The notes: generated by a model not told the origin, from the letters alone. A stretch of 64,000 nt of DNA from CBDCFV01 sp965216425 (GCA_965216425.1 CBDCFV010000006.1:62001-126000); one strand, 5' to 3'. Shown: positions 34,567 to 43,981, counted from the stretch's first letter. Numbers and translations: made by a program.

Positions 34567-35334
34567 TCAACATCCGGTCCGCCCAACCTTACGATCCCTC
34601 CTGCTCAACTTCTCCTCAAGCTGCCTTATCCTAGCCCGGTCGGCTTCACGGGCCGCCTCAGCATCCACGAGAGCGGTTTCGGCGGTTATAAGAGCGTCCT
34701 GCAACTGCTGATTGTTTCTCAGGTAGACCCCGTTCTCCGGGTCGTAAAAGTAGAACCATTCCTCATGCCAACATAGATACAGCTTCAGACTCGGGCTATA
34801 CCCTTTAATTATCCCGTCAGTGGCGGTGGTCAATTCAATGGGGTGGTAGACGCCGTCAACCAATTGTTCCCCTGCCAGCGGCTGCCCATAATGTTCTCCT
34901 CCAGTGGGGTCGAACCTCCAGTACTCCGCCACCCCGATTCGAGCATAGATCTCCCGCTTTCCGGTCACGTCGTGCCTCGCTGTGGACTCAGACGCCACGT
35001 CTAAAACAAAATCCGGCGGCTTCCCCGCTTCCCAAGGCAACTAGAGCTTCCGTTCTCGAATGGCATGAGCATCGACGCCAAACGCCATGTAGCAGTCCGG
35101 TCCCACCCGAACGTTAAGGTTGTTTCGGTCGTAGCAAATGAAAGTGTTGCTGTCGAGAAATACATCAGGTTGCCGGTTGTTGCCGATGAACCGGGTGGCC
35201 AATATCGAAAGGATTTCAAACAGGACCGGATTTTGAATCATCGCATCAGGTAATGGTTCAGGCGCGTCGGGGTTGAAGTCCAAGCTACTGTAATCGATGA
35301 CCCCCTGCCGGTTGTACGCAAGCATCGTGGTCAT
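34567..35334 (-). pseudogene. Uma2-family (DUF820) PDDEXK protein interrupted by in-frame TAG
   Basis: Two contiguous same-frame pieces read as one Uma2 protein of about 255 codons. The N-terminal piece (35334-35041) has VGPDCYMAFGVD with the first catalytic Asp. A TAG at 35041-35043 ends it after AIRERKL. The frame continues with PWEAGKPPDFVLDVASEST, then REIYARIGVAEYWRFDP, the classic second half of the Uma2 core, and a C-terminal coiled coil (EAAREADRARIRQLEEKLSRR). A single nonsense change fits best; a TTG restart at 35040 could make a fragment. Uma2 proteins are mobile, multicopy nuclease-fold proteins of unclear role. Confidence 0.75.
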
Positions 35335-35393
35335 AGCGGGCCCCTTTATAAACGCGGTCTTGTTCAGATTATCCTGCCATGCGACGTTGGTAG

Positions 35394-36551
35394 TTACGTG
35401 TAAAGCCGGTTCAGGTTGGCGTACTTACCCGGATCGAGGTCCTTCCCCTCCAGCGCCGGATGGTCGTAACCGTAACGGTGGGCGCGGAACACCGAGTTCG
35501 CATAACCAGACACCGAGCCGCCGACGCCAACGCCGCTGCGCGCCACAAAGGGGTTGATATACTCCCACACAATCTCCTTGCCAGGCGTCACCTCGAATAT
35601 GCGGCCTGGTGCGCCTTCACAAATGAGCGTGTTGCCGTTGGGCTGCCGCTCGGAGCCGCTGATGTGGTAGCTGAAAAAGGAAATGGGTGGGTCTCCCCGG
35701 TACTCCCACGCGATCTCGTTGCTGCCTGGGTCGATTTCGATGATGCGGGAATGGGTAAAGCCGCGTTTATGGGGACCGTTGTCGAAGATAAGGACGCAAC
35801 CGTTGTCCAGCATCGTGGGGTTGTGTTGGTGGGATATGTCGCCCGGCCCCCACTTCCAGCGGAAATCACCGGTGGCCTTGTCGACTATGCCCACCGTGTC
35901 CGTCTGGCGGAAGCTGACCACCAGGTCTCCTTCAGGGGTAACATTCAGGGTATTCTGGTGCGTCCATTCTTCCCTGCCTTCCAGGAAGCAGATGCGGTCT
36001 TCCTCGAAGTCCAAGTGATTCCATGATTTCCACTCATAGACCACTTCACCGGCAGGAGTAATCTCACGCACCACGTCGCCCAACATTCCCTGGTGCCCAT
36101 CCCCGGACGAGTAGCCGCCCTTGACCTGTTGCACCATTTCTTCGGGAATCAACTCCCAACACAGCACCAGCGTATTTCCGTTGGCCAGCCGTTCAAAGTC
36201 GTGGTGCAATAGCGGGTACCTGTACTCCCAGACCACGTTGCTCTCCCAGTCCAACTCCAGGACGGCCCCTGCCACCGTCCTCCCGTCACCCGGCAATAGC
36301 GACCGCTCCGGGCGCGTCACGAAAGACACCTCTTCGGCCGCCGGGCCGGTCCGCAGCAACAGGTTGCCGTTGGGCAATAGGTAGGCGTAGCCAATCCCTT
36401 CGTTAGAGTGCCACGTATGGCAGACGCGGCCTTCCATGTCTATAAGGCGGGCATCGTGCCCGCTGACGTTGGTCGTCAGGGTAAAGCCCCGGTAAGCGTG
36501 TTGGGGCGCGTAGTAAATCAAGCCGTTCGGATGGTTGGTGGACCAACCCAT
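35394..36551 (-). CDS. Arylsulfotransferase-like beta-propeller protein (ASST family)
   Basis: 385 residues; GGAGGTAACT before the ATG. Propeller repeats of the type G(x)VVWEYR with conserved His: HHDFERLANGNTLVLCWE, WTHQNTLNV, HQHNPTMLDNGCVLIFDNG, ISFFSYHISGSERQPNGNTL and GKEIVWEYINPF. These match arylsulfotransferase (PF05935/PF14269) architecture. No signal peptide is visible. Could transfer sulfate between phenols, or be a non-enzymatic relative. Together with the sulfatase/FGE pair and TauE-like exporter it hints at organosulfur metabolism. Confidence 0.7.
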   Translation of the reverse strand: MGWSTNHPNGLIYYAPQHAYRGFTLTTNVSGHDARLIDMEGRVCHTWHSNEGIGYAYLLPNGNLLLRTGPAAEEVSFVTRPERSLLPGDGRTVAGAVLELDWESNVVWEYRYPLLHHDFERLANGNTLVLCWELIPEEMVQQVKGGYSSGDGHQGMLGDVVREITPAGEVVYEWKSWNHLDFEEDRICFLEGREEWTHQNTLNVTPEGDLVVSFRQTDTVGIVDKATGDFRWKWGPGDISHQHNPTMLDNGCVLIFDNGPHKRGFTHSRIIEIDPGSNEIAWEYRGDPPISFFSYHISGSERQPNGNTLICEGAPGRIFEVTPGKEIVWEYINPFVARSGVGVGGSVSGYANSVFRAHRYGYDHPALEGKDLDPGKYANLNRLYT

Positions 36552-36695
36552 AGTTACCTCCTGATGTTATTAAAGGTTCATGCACCGACTCGCTGGTGAC
36601 GCCACAGTGATCCAAGGATGCGACCAAGCCTTGGTTTGCCGGTGAGCAAGTATAGAATCATGCCATTTTGGCGGTCAACCGGCATCATACAAGGT

Positions 36696-36818
36696 GGTGT
36701 GACCAAAACTGGTTGGTCGGATGGGAGCGCGGGCGTCCCGCCCGCCATATCCCAAATTTAAGACTTCCGCCACGGCGGATGTACCATCCCTGATATTCCA
36801 ACTACTTTTAATCACACC
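36696..36818. mobile_element. MITE with imperfect TIRs and 10-bp flanking direct repeats
   Basis: Terminal inverted repeats 36696-36716 (starts GGTGTGA) and 36798-36818 (ends TCACACC), 17 of 21 positions matching. The element is flanked by CATACAAGGT at 36686-36695 and 36820-36829. Inside are a GC-rich palindrome GCGGGCGTCCCGCCCGC and a GGATGG/CCATCC pair. No coding capacity. The remaining gap 36552-36904 carries the leader of the LVIVD gene. Confidence 0.65.
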
Positions 36819-36904
36819 CCATACAAGGTGGTAAACTGTCGCTCAGAAGAACAGTACGGACGAATATTCACCAGTTGCGTTGCAGAAACACCGAAGGAGG
36901 CTTT

Positions 36905-38119
36905 ATGTCAACTCAAACCCAGGAAATCAAAAACATGAAGCTCATAGCCCACGTTGATCTGAACGGGCACAACAACCTCGGCGAGGGTGTGGACCTGCAC
37001 CAGACAGCCAACGGACGCCGCATTTTCTACATGGCCCACGAAGGCCCGCCCAAGGACTTTACCAGCGTGGACGTTACCGACTTGGCTAACCCCAAGGTTG
37101 TAGCCCAGACGGACCTGGACTATAACCACTTGCGCTCCAACTCCCTGTCCATCGTTAGCGACACCATGCTGGTGGCCTACCAGTCAAGGGAACACGGCCA
37201 GCCCGGCACCGGCATGGGTGTTTTCGACATAAGCGACCCTGAGAATCCCAAGCGCATCGCCTCCTATGACACCCAGGGGCCTGGGTCTCGCGGCTGCCAC
37301 TGCCTCTGGTGGGTCGACGGCGACTACGCTCATTTGGCTACGGGCACACCGGACTCACATCCCACCAACCCAAAGGACGACCAGTTCTACGTGATAATGG
37401 ACGTGAAGGACCCTGCCAACCCCCGGGAAGCGGGTCGTTGGTGGTTGCCGGGTACCCAGGAAGGGGACGACGCGCCGCTGCCCGCCCGGCATCCCCAATT
37501 GGACGTGGGCCACAGCGTCCATAACACCAACGTCTACCCCAACCGCCCCGACCGGGCCTATTGCGGCTGGAAAGACTCGGGCGTTATCACGCTGGACATA
37601 TCCGACGTGTCCCGGCCATCGGTGGTCGCCCAGTTGAACTACGCACCACCCTTCCCCGGATTCACCCATACGGTGCTGCCTTTATTCAGCCGGGACCTGC
37701 TGGTAGTGACCCAGGAGGCCACCGCTCTGGGAGGAGCAGACTACCCTAAGCTGGTGTGGCTGATGGACAATCGGCTGGAGAGCAACCCGGTAATCATAAG
37801 CACCTTGCCGATGCAGGATACCGACGACTTCTTCAACCGCCCTGGACGCTACGGGGCGCACAACATCCACGAGAACCGCCCCGGCCCCCTGTCACTGCAG
37901 ACCGACACCCTGGTATACGCCACCTTCTTTAACGGAGGAATCCGGGTGTTCGACACTACTAATCCCTTCCAGCCGCAGGAAGTAGCGTACTTCATTCCCC
38001 AGATACCTGCGGGTGCAGACGCCAACGGCATCAACGACATCCACGTGGACGAAAACGGGATAATGTACGTGGTGGACCGGTTGCAGGGCGGCCTGTACAT
38101 CCTGGAACTGAATATATAG
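36905..38119 (+). CDS. LVIVD-repeat beta-propeller protein
   Basis: 404 residues from ATG 36905 (GAAGGAGG at 36893-36900). Contains at least five LVIVD-type blades: DVTDLANPKVVAQTDL, DISDPENPKRIASYDT, DVKDPANPREAGRWWL, DISDVSRPSVVAQLNY and DTTNPFQPQEVAYFIP. No signal peptide is present, so probably cytoplasmic. Similar proteins are multicopy in Chloroflexota and actinobacteria and lack an assigned function. The MITE described upstream lies within its 5' region, possibly affecting its promoter. Confidence 0.75.
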   Translation: MSTQTQEIKNMKLIAHVDLNGHNNLGEGVDLHQTANGRRIFYMAHEGPPKDFTSVDVTDLANPKVVAQTDLDYNHLRSNSLSIVSDTMLVAYQSREHGQPGTGMGVFDISDPENPKRIASYDTQGPGSRGCHCLWWVDGDYAHLATGTPDSHPTNPKDDQFYVIMDVKDPANPREAGRWWLPGTQEGDDAPLPARHPQLDVGHSVHNTNVYPNRPDRAYCGWKDSGVITLDISDVSRPSVVAQLNYAPPFPGFTHTVLPLFSRDLLVVTQEATALGGADYPKLVWLMDNRLESNPVIISTLPMQDTDDFFNRPGRYGAHNIHENRPGPLSLQTDTLVYATFFNGGIRVFDTTNPFQPQEVAYFIPQIPAGADANGINDIHVDENGIMYVVDRLQGGLYILELNI

Positions 38120-38210
38120 AAATTATCTCAAGGCTGGGCGTAGTGCCCAATCCGTCATTCCCATGAAAATATGCACTTTCATGTCTCATGCGTGACCCTG
38201 ACAGGGCCAT

Positions 38211-38317
38211 CCGTCATTCCCGCGCAGGCGGGAATCCATAGGCTGTTCGGTCACCGGCACAGGACATTAGTGGGACCGGCTCGTCTTGAGATAGTCTCTT
38301 AGCCCGGACGCCGCCAA
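38211..38317. repeat. Intergenic palindrome, copy 4, with downstream conserved block
   Basis: Palindrome at 38216-38235. 38286-38317 (TTGAGATAGTCTCTTAGCCC then GG) matches 22157-22187, so the repeat unit probably covers about 100 bp. An earlier half-unit CCGTCATTCCC lies at 38152-38162. Confidence 0.65.
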
Positions 38318-39023
38318 ATATTTGCAACGGGTGACATTATGTCTACTCCAACAACCAAGGCCGATACGGTCATCAGGAACGCCAATATCATCACCATGGA
38401 CACCAACCGGCCTCGTGTCCAAGCCGTGGCCATGAGCAACGGCCGCTTCATCGGCTTGGGCAGCAACGAGGACGTTGAGACGTTCATTGGTCCAAACGTG
38501 AAGGTAATGGACCTTCGGGGCAAGACCGTGCTCCCAGGGTTCATCGACGCCCATATTCACGTGTTGAACAGCGGCATCCGGCACGTGATGGCCGCCGACT
38601 GCGATCTGCCCTCCGTTCCCTCCATCCTGACGGCCTTGCGGGAACGGGTAGAGACCACTGCCCCGGGCCAGTGGGTGCAGGGCTTCAAGTTCGACGACAC
38701 CAAGACAACTGAGAACCGCTTCCTGTTCCGTGAAGACCTGGACGCGGTGAGTACCTTCCACCCCATCATGGTGTCCCACCGCGCGGGGCACATTTACTAC
38801 CTCAACACCATGGCCCTGGAGGCTGCCGGGTTTACCCGGGACACCCCCGACCCATTCGGAGGCCGCTTTGGCCGGGACCCGGACACCGGGGAGTTAAACG
38901 GGGTGGTCTACGAGCGGGCCATCGAGCCGGTGCGTTTCGGCCTCATCCCTTCCGACACGCCGGAGATTCGCCGGGAAGGACTGCGCACCATCTGCCGGAT
39001 GTTGACCCAAGCCGGCCTCACTA

Positions 39024-40269
39024 GTAGTTCAGCTATTTTGAATTGCTGGGTAAAGGGACTTCAGCTTGATGGTGCATCCGCGGTGGTGAAGCGCCAGTCC
39101 ACTCGCACCATGTCCCGGTTGCGCTGGTCCTGCCAGGCGTCAACTTCCCGGCGCAGCACCTCTTGATCAGGAATCCGGCGGTCCAAGCACTGCCGGGCCA
39201 GCACTCCGATTTCAATTTCAGCCATGTCCAGCCAACTCCCATGCTTGGGGGTGTAGTGAATCTCCAGACGTTCGGCGATACGCCGCGCTTCCATAGGCTC
39301 GAACGCCTCGTATAATGAGGCCGGATGATGGGTGTTCAGGTTGTCCATCACCAGCACAATCCGGTCCTTGTCCGGGTAGTCCTCGTCCACCAACTTCTTC
39401 ACTTGGTGCGCCCAGTCCACTTTCGTCCGCCGGTCCGTCACTCCGACCCGCCGCCACCCTTCCAGCGGCGCAAACAGCATGAACAGGTTGCTCACCCCGT
39501 TGCGCTCGTATTCGTAATCGTAGGAGCCCGCCGCCCCAGGCCGGGCCGGACGCGGCCGGCGCGTCTCTTTCACCAGTTGCTTGCTGGTCTCGTCCAGACA
39601 GACAAGAACTTCGTTGTCTGGGTAGGGGCGATGATAGACTTCCAGTACGTCTTCCATGGCGCACACAAACTCCGCGCTGCCCTGGGGCGGGATGCACCAA
39701 CACTCTTTCAGCCAAGGCTTGAGTTCGTTTTTTTCAGCGTCTTGCGCACCGTCTCTGGGTGGATGCTCTCCACTATCTCGCACTCCACCAGCCGGTCCGC
39801 CAATAATCTCAGCGTCCAACTTACCCGGCCTTCCGGCGGTTCCCCGCAGGCCAGCGCAATCAAGTGGGCTTCCTCAGCACCATCCAGTTTCTTTGGCCGG
39901 CGGCGTTGTTGCTCCTTACGCCCCAAGGCGCTTCGATCCCTTCCTCCACGCAACGGCGGCGTATCCGTTCCACTGTGGCGCTGGCGATCTCAAGGGACCG
40001 GGCAACCTCTTCGTCCGTCAGGCCTCCGTCTTTCCGCGCTTCATCGCTAAGCAACAGAGCCTGCCCTCGTGAAAACGGGGGATGCGTGCATGGGTCTGCT
40101 TGTACGCTGCTGCCCGTCCCTTGGAAACCAGGGCCTTCAGTTCCTGTTGCTCTTCCGAGGTCAGTTCGATATGGTACTTCTTAGCCGGCACGACCCCTCT
40201 CCTTGAATACAATTCGCCAATGCTGGCAGAATACACCCGTTGTGCCTCAATTCAATGACGTTCAACTAC
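39024..40269 (-). mobile_element. IS630-family insertion sequence
   Basis: 1246 bp. Ends GTAGTTCAGC... (39024) and, on the complement, GTAGTTGAAC... (40269); the 22-bp imperfect inverted repeats match at 15 positions including a shared TTGAATTG. Flanking TA at 39022-39023 and 40270-40271 is the usual IS630 target duplication, in a CTAG target. Encodes a transposase on the minus strand. Confidence 0.9.
39061..40236 (-). pseudogene. IS630 transposase, frame-disrupted
   Basis: DDE transposase read in four pieces. The N-terminal region starts at 40236 (ATG, MYSASIGELYSRRG). The HTH part continues in another frame (LLLSDEARKDGGLTDEEVAR...) after an apparent 23-nt insertion near 40062-40084. A one-base shift near 39926 leads to LGRKEQQRRRPKKLDG. 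A last -1 shift at an A7 run near 39740 joins TVRKTLKK to NELKPWLKECW. The catalytic part is intact: Asp in VCLDETSK, Asp in LVMDNLNTHH and Glu in WLDMAEIEIG. The A7 site may be programmed frameshifting; the other two are probably decay. Confidence 0.75.
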
Positions 40270-41225
40270 TAGCGTCCACGACGCCAGGGTTATCCGGGAC
40301 GAGTTCGTCACCTACCAGGAAGGAAGGGACGCCGGTGACCTGTCCCTCCGGGTGTACGCGCTGATGTACCATCCCCATTTCCCGTCGCTTCGTGAGGCAG
40401 GGCTGAAGACCGGTTTTGGCGACGACATGCTGCGCTTGGGCGGCATCAAGATGGTCGCCGACGGCGCCATCGCCGCGCGCACTGCCTACTTGTCAGAGCC
40501 TTACATAGGCAGCGACTGCGACCACGGCATTCTGGCAATGAGCGCCGAGGAAATCGAAGAGAACGTCATGGAAATGCACCGGGCCGGGTTCCAAGTGTGC
40601 ATCCACGCCAACGGCGACCTCGCCATCGACATGGTGTTGAACGCCTACGAGAAAGCCCAGGCCGCCGACCCTCGCCCCAATGCCCGGCACCGTGTGGAAC
40701 ACTGCACCTTGGTGAACCCGGAAATACTCGGCAAGATGCGCCGTCTGGGCACGATTGCAACCCCCTTCTGCACCTACGTTTACCACCACGGTGAAAAGAT
40801 GCCCTTCTACGGGGAAGAGCGCTTGCAGTGGATGTTCGCCCAGCGTTCCTTCCTGGACTACGGAGTAGTCGGCACCGGCGCCACCGACTACCCTCCCGGC
40901 CCGTTCGAGCCGTTGTTAGGCATCCAAAGCTGCGTAACCCGCACCGACAGCCGCGGCAACGTCTGGGGTCCCAACCAGAAGGTCACGGTAGAGGAAGCGC
41001 TACGCATTTACACCCGGCACAGCGCCTACGCTTCTTTTGAAGAGGACGTTAAGGGCTCCATCGAGGTAGGCAAGCTGGCTGACCTGGTAGTACTGGGCGC
41101 GGACCCTACCCAGGTGGACCCGATGACCATCAAGAACATTCAGGTAGAGCGCACCATAGTAGGCGGCAAAACCGTATACGAAGCCTAACCATGCCGCCGA
41201 CGGGCGGAGTGCGGTTCACCAAAGA

Positions 41226-41254
41226 AAGAGGGAACGGTCAGTCCGTTCCCTCTT
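41226..41254. terminator. Bidirectional terminator after amidohydrolase gene
   Basis: 12-bp perfect stem AAGAGGGAACGG/CCGTTCCCTCTT with TCAGT loop. On the minus strand it is followed by TCTTTGG, on the plus strand by CATCATAC. Lies between the convergent amidohydrolase and small membrane-protein genes. Confidence 0.7.
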
Positions 41255-41288
41255 CATCATACTCAGGTTGGGTAGTTCACTACAGGTG

Positions 41289-41531
41289 TCAACCCCCCAA
41301 GAACAGCTTGGTCATAATCGCGGCCAAGGCCGCTCCCACGGTCCCTCCAAACGCAAACAACGCGAATGTAAGCCGGTCCAAGCGTTGCTCAATCCAGTCC
41401 AGTCTCCCCACCAAGTGGGATACTTCCCCCTCCAGCCGGCCAATGTTCCGACATACTTCCGCAGTACTACGATACACCCCTGCGGCGTCCATCTGATGAA
41501 CGTCAGTTACCATGCTACCCACTCTGCTCAA
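41289..41531 (-). CDS. Small coiled-coil protein with C-terminal membrane segment
   Basis: 80 residues from the TTG at 41531, which overlaps the stop of the upstream DUF429 gene (TTGA) and has GGAGG about 5 nt before it. An ATG at 41513 is an alternative. Residues 30-52 (NIGRLEGEVSHLVGRLDWIEQRL) are amphipathic; 55-78 (LTFALFAFGGTVGAALAAIMTKLFL) form one membrane segment. Resembles small XhlA-like or Hfq-independent membrane proteins in layout only. Function unknown; likely translated with the DUF429 gene. Confidence 0.5.
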   Translation of the reverse strand: MSRVGSMVTDVHQMDAAGVYRSTAEVCRNIGRLEGEVSHLVGRLDWIEQRLDRLTFALFAFGGTVGAALAAIMTKLFLGG

Positions 41532-42277
41532 CCTGGCCTCCAGAACACCATCTCCATGGACAAGCCCTTGCGGTCCTGCGGCGGGTTTTTAGGCAGGGTT
41601 TGAAGGTGATCGTAGCCTTTCCATGCGGTTGCTGCTGCCGCAAGCGCATCGAGTATGTCGTCCTTTGCGACGTTCTTCCCGAAAAACTTGGAGCAGGCGT
41701 CGTTATATATGTCATCAGCATCAACCGGAGGTAAAATTCTTCGAAGAACACTGAGGCGTTCCTCTTCGGCTTCTTTCTCTTTGTTCTTGCTGTCCATCGG
41801 TTGCCCACCATTCAAGGCCCAGAAACAAAGCTCCGGATGGACCTCCCGGACCTTTGGTTTAGCCTTACGGTCAGAGCTCAACAATACCATATCGACTTCC
41901 GCAATCTTGGGTGCCATCGCAAAAGCTAAGGGGCTGAGTCCCTTCCCGGAAATTTGATGCTCGATATCTCTGGCAAGTTGAATATTTGGGGGTGGTTCCG
42001 CGGCTACGTATGCGGTTAGGCGAGTCGGCGTTGGAACTACACTCAACTGTCGAGGGTAGCCAAGTTTTCTCCAAGCTTCACTGTCACATTTGCGCCCACA
42101 ATTGCCTTCCGGCAACCCTATTGGGATATCCACCAATATAAGCTCGGCGTCCTTGTAGTGGGACAACAATTCGGCGAACCCGCGGAATATCCCTAAGTCG
42201 TAACCGTTCTGGTCCATCCCCGCGCTGAACCAACCGCCCTTACAGCCATCTACTCCCACAAACCGCATTGGTGCCAT
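41528..42277 (-). CDS. DUF429 family protein
   Basis: 249 residues. FVGVDGCKGGWFSAG and LILVDIPIGLPE are DUF429 hallmarks, an RNase-H-like fold with acidic residues. GKGLSPLAFAMAPKI and LHPELCFWALNGG-like segment EVHPELCFWALNG continue the family. The activity of the family has not been established. Co-directional with the small membrane protein that overlaps it. Confidence 0.75.
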   Translation of the reverse strand: MAPMRFVGVDGCKGGWFSAGMDQNGYDLGIFRGFAELLSHYKDAELILVDIPIGLPEGNCGRKCDSEAWRKLGYPRQLSVVPTPTRLTAYVAAEPPPNIQLARDIEHQISGKGLSPLAFAMAPKIAEVDMVLLSSDRKAKPKVREVHPELCFWALNGGQPMDSKNKEKEAEEERLSVLRRILPPVDADDIYNDACSKFFGKNVAKDDILDALAAAATAWKGYDHLQTLPKNPPQDRKGLSMEMVFWRPG

Positions 42278-42299
42278 CGCGTTACACCTCCCAAAAGAG

Positions 42300-42328
42300 A
42301 AGAGGAGCGCATCGAGAGCGCTCCTCTT
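42300..42328 (-). terminator. Terminator of the LigB-like dioxygenase gene
   Basis: 11-bp perfect stem AAGAGGAGCGC/GCGCTCCTCTT with ATCGAGA loop. Read on the minus strand it is followed by CTCTTTTGG, 26 bp after the dioxygenase stop. Confidence 0.8.
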
Positions 42329-42353
42329 GGGTTAGAAGCAATGTCGCCGGGTA

Positions 42354-43394
42354 TTACTTGAACACTGCCAAACACTTCGGCGCATTGAACATCCACGTCT
42401 CCGCCCAGTCCAGTATCTCCGCCTTCTGCCCCAACTCAGACATCGCTCCCACCAAGCAGAACCAGTTGAGCACTTCGTGCTGGCCCGACTCTTCGATCTT
42501 CGACAGCGGGTAGTCCTTCCACTTCTCGAACTCGCCTGTCTTCAGGTGCTCCAGCAGCGCCCGGTCCGCTTCTAGGTCAGGGTAAAGCAAGTGGTTCTTC
42601 GGAGTCAGAAAGGCGTGGGACCAGCTGGACGACGCCATCAGCACGACCTTCCAAGGGCTGTTCTTGATGACCCGAGCCGTGGCTTGGCCGACCTCGAAGC
42701 AGCGCCTCGGTGAGGGAGACGGCGGATCGGGCACGTCGGAGTATTCGGTCGCCCCGCCGCGCATTCGGATGACGTTGCTGCCATAGCAGTTCACGGCGAC
42801 GGGCAACACCGGATAGTCGAATCCCTCCCGGTCGTTATCCAGGAATAGCAGGGTGTTGGAAAAGGCGTGGCCGAGACCTTCTTCATGGAGCGGGCGGTAG
42901 GCGTAAGCCATATCGACTCCCTCGTCCAAAAGCCCGCGGGCCAAGTAACGCCCTGCTTCCTGGTGACCGTCGAACTTGAACACCTTGTCTTCCGGCTCAC
43001 CCCAGATATTCGGGCGGCCCCGCGTCCTCTTGAAGGGAGTGAACTCCATCTTGTCGTAGGCCAGCACACAGAACGGCGGGATGATGTCCTCTTTGAAGTT
43101 CTCGTACTGGTCGTCTCCCCAAATGAGGATGAAGTCAGGGTTGAACGCGTCTATCTCTTCGCGGATTCTACGGAACGCCTTGAATACGCGGGCCCGGTGG
43201 GCCTTGTGGGATGTAATCCCCTCGTCGTCGCCCCACTCCAGCCGCATCGGCTCCGGCCAGTTGGCGGGGTCTTTCATGTGCGCCGGAATACGCTCGTCGG
43301 TCTCCAGCATCCTGGCCAACGGCCACGGCTTGTATTCGTCCGGCACCAGTCCCGGCGGATAGTGAGTACCGCCTACACCCAGTATTTCTCCCAT
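42354..43394 (-). CDS. Extradiol dioxygenase class III, LigB-like
   Basis: 346 residues, ring-cleavage dioxygenase fold (protocatechuate 4,5-dioxygenase beta type). GVGGTHYPPG gives the first iron-ligand His; FILIWGDDQYENF, EEGLGHAFSNTLLFL and VLMASSSWSHAFLT supply other active-site segments. No LigA-like small subunit adjoins it. Substrate may be a catechol or a related ring. Members of this type are common in marine Chloroflexota. Start supported by GAGAGGCA upstream of the ATG. Confidence 0.8.
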   Translation of the reverse strand: MGEILGVGGTHYPPGLVPDEYKPWPLARMLETDERIPAHMKDPANWPEPMRLEWGDDEGITSHKAHRARVFKAFRRIREEIDAFNPDFILIWGDDQYENFKEDIIPPFCVLAYDKMEFTPFKRTRGRPNIWGEPEDKVFKFDGHQEAGRYLARGLLDEGVDMAYAYRPLHEEGLGHAFSNTLLFLDNDREGFDYPVLPVAVNCYGSNVIRMRGGATEYSDVPDPPSPSPRRCFEVGQATARVIKNSPWKVVLMASSSWSHAFLTPKNHLLYPDLEADRALLEHLKTGEFEKWKDYPLSKIEESGQHEVLNWFCLVGAMSELGQKAEILDWAETWMFNAPKCLAVFK

Positions 43395-43519
43395 GACTGC
43401 CTCTCTTTAACGAAGATTCATGGCCCAAAGGTCTTAATGCCGGAGTATACCGGCGCCAATTTGACGGGTCAACGGGAATGAAGACGCGGGAAGCGTGGCA
43501 ATTTAGGTAGTGTAATCCC

Positions 43520-43629
43520 CTCACCCAATCGTCATTCCTTCACCCCATCGTCATTCCCGCACCACATCGTCATTCCCGCATCCCATCGTCATTCCCGCAC
43601 CACATCGTCATTCCCGCGCAGGCGGGAAT
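43520..43629. repeat. 19-20 bp tandem array ending in intergenic palindrome, copy 5
   Basis: Five units of the form CACCCCATCGTCATTCCCGC, 19-20 bp each, run into the full palindrome at 43610-43629. Each unit contains the left arm TCATTCCCGC; only the last is followed by the right arm. Confidence 0.75.
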
Positions 43630-43981
43630 CCACCCTACCTCCACTGGACAGACCGCCTGAACCGGAACATTACCATCCTGACATCTTCCGGTTGACATGC
43701 CGTATGTCCTACCGGTAACGTAGAACAGGCGGAACCGGGGCTGTCGCAGCCTCGCCTCTCTCCCTGTTCCCTACAAGCTCCACGACGAAAATGTCCGGTA
43801 ATGTCTGGAAATGTCCGGCGATTCAAAAATCCGGCTGGCTGCTTGCCCTCCTCGTTGTGTACACAAAAATCTGATGCGCATCCGCCTGCACGATGCAATC
43901 ATCCTGCAACTGCCGTTTGTTTGCCTACGGGCTAATCCCCGGCTATGATACCGGCGGCAGAGTAAATCCGGGGGTAAGACG
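43630..43981. other. Intergenic region upstream of CoxL-like gene
   Basis: About 350 bp with no convincing gene. A short three-unit run AATGTCCGGT/AATGTCTGGA/AATGTCCGGC lies at 43790-43819. The CoxL-like gene must be transcribed from here, but no clear -35/-10 pair was found. Confidence 0.4.

Larger units (their letters stand above)
38339..41188 (+). pseudogene. YtcJ-like amidohydrolase gene split by an IS630 element
   Basis: Amidohydrolase-3 family metallohydrolase, probably acting on an N-acyl or amide substrate. The 5' part 38339-39023 encodes residues 1-228 (GFIDAHIH metal motif, start ATG 38339 after GGTGA). The 3' part 40272-41188 resumes with VHDARVIRDEF and carries HRVEHCTL and GKLADLVVLGADP. 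Removing the insertion and one TA copy restores one uninterrupted frame of 1602 bp (533 residues). The insertion falls at a CTAG between the codons for Thr and Ser of GLTS. Any product from 40352 would lack the metal site, so the gene is inactive here. Confidence 0.9.

Noticed and set aside
43520..43629. CRISPR array
   Set aside because: The 19-20 bp units are contiguous with no spacers and end in a palindromic element; no cas genes are nearby.
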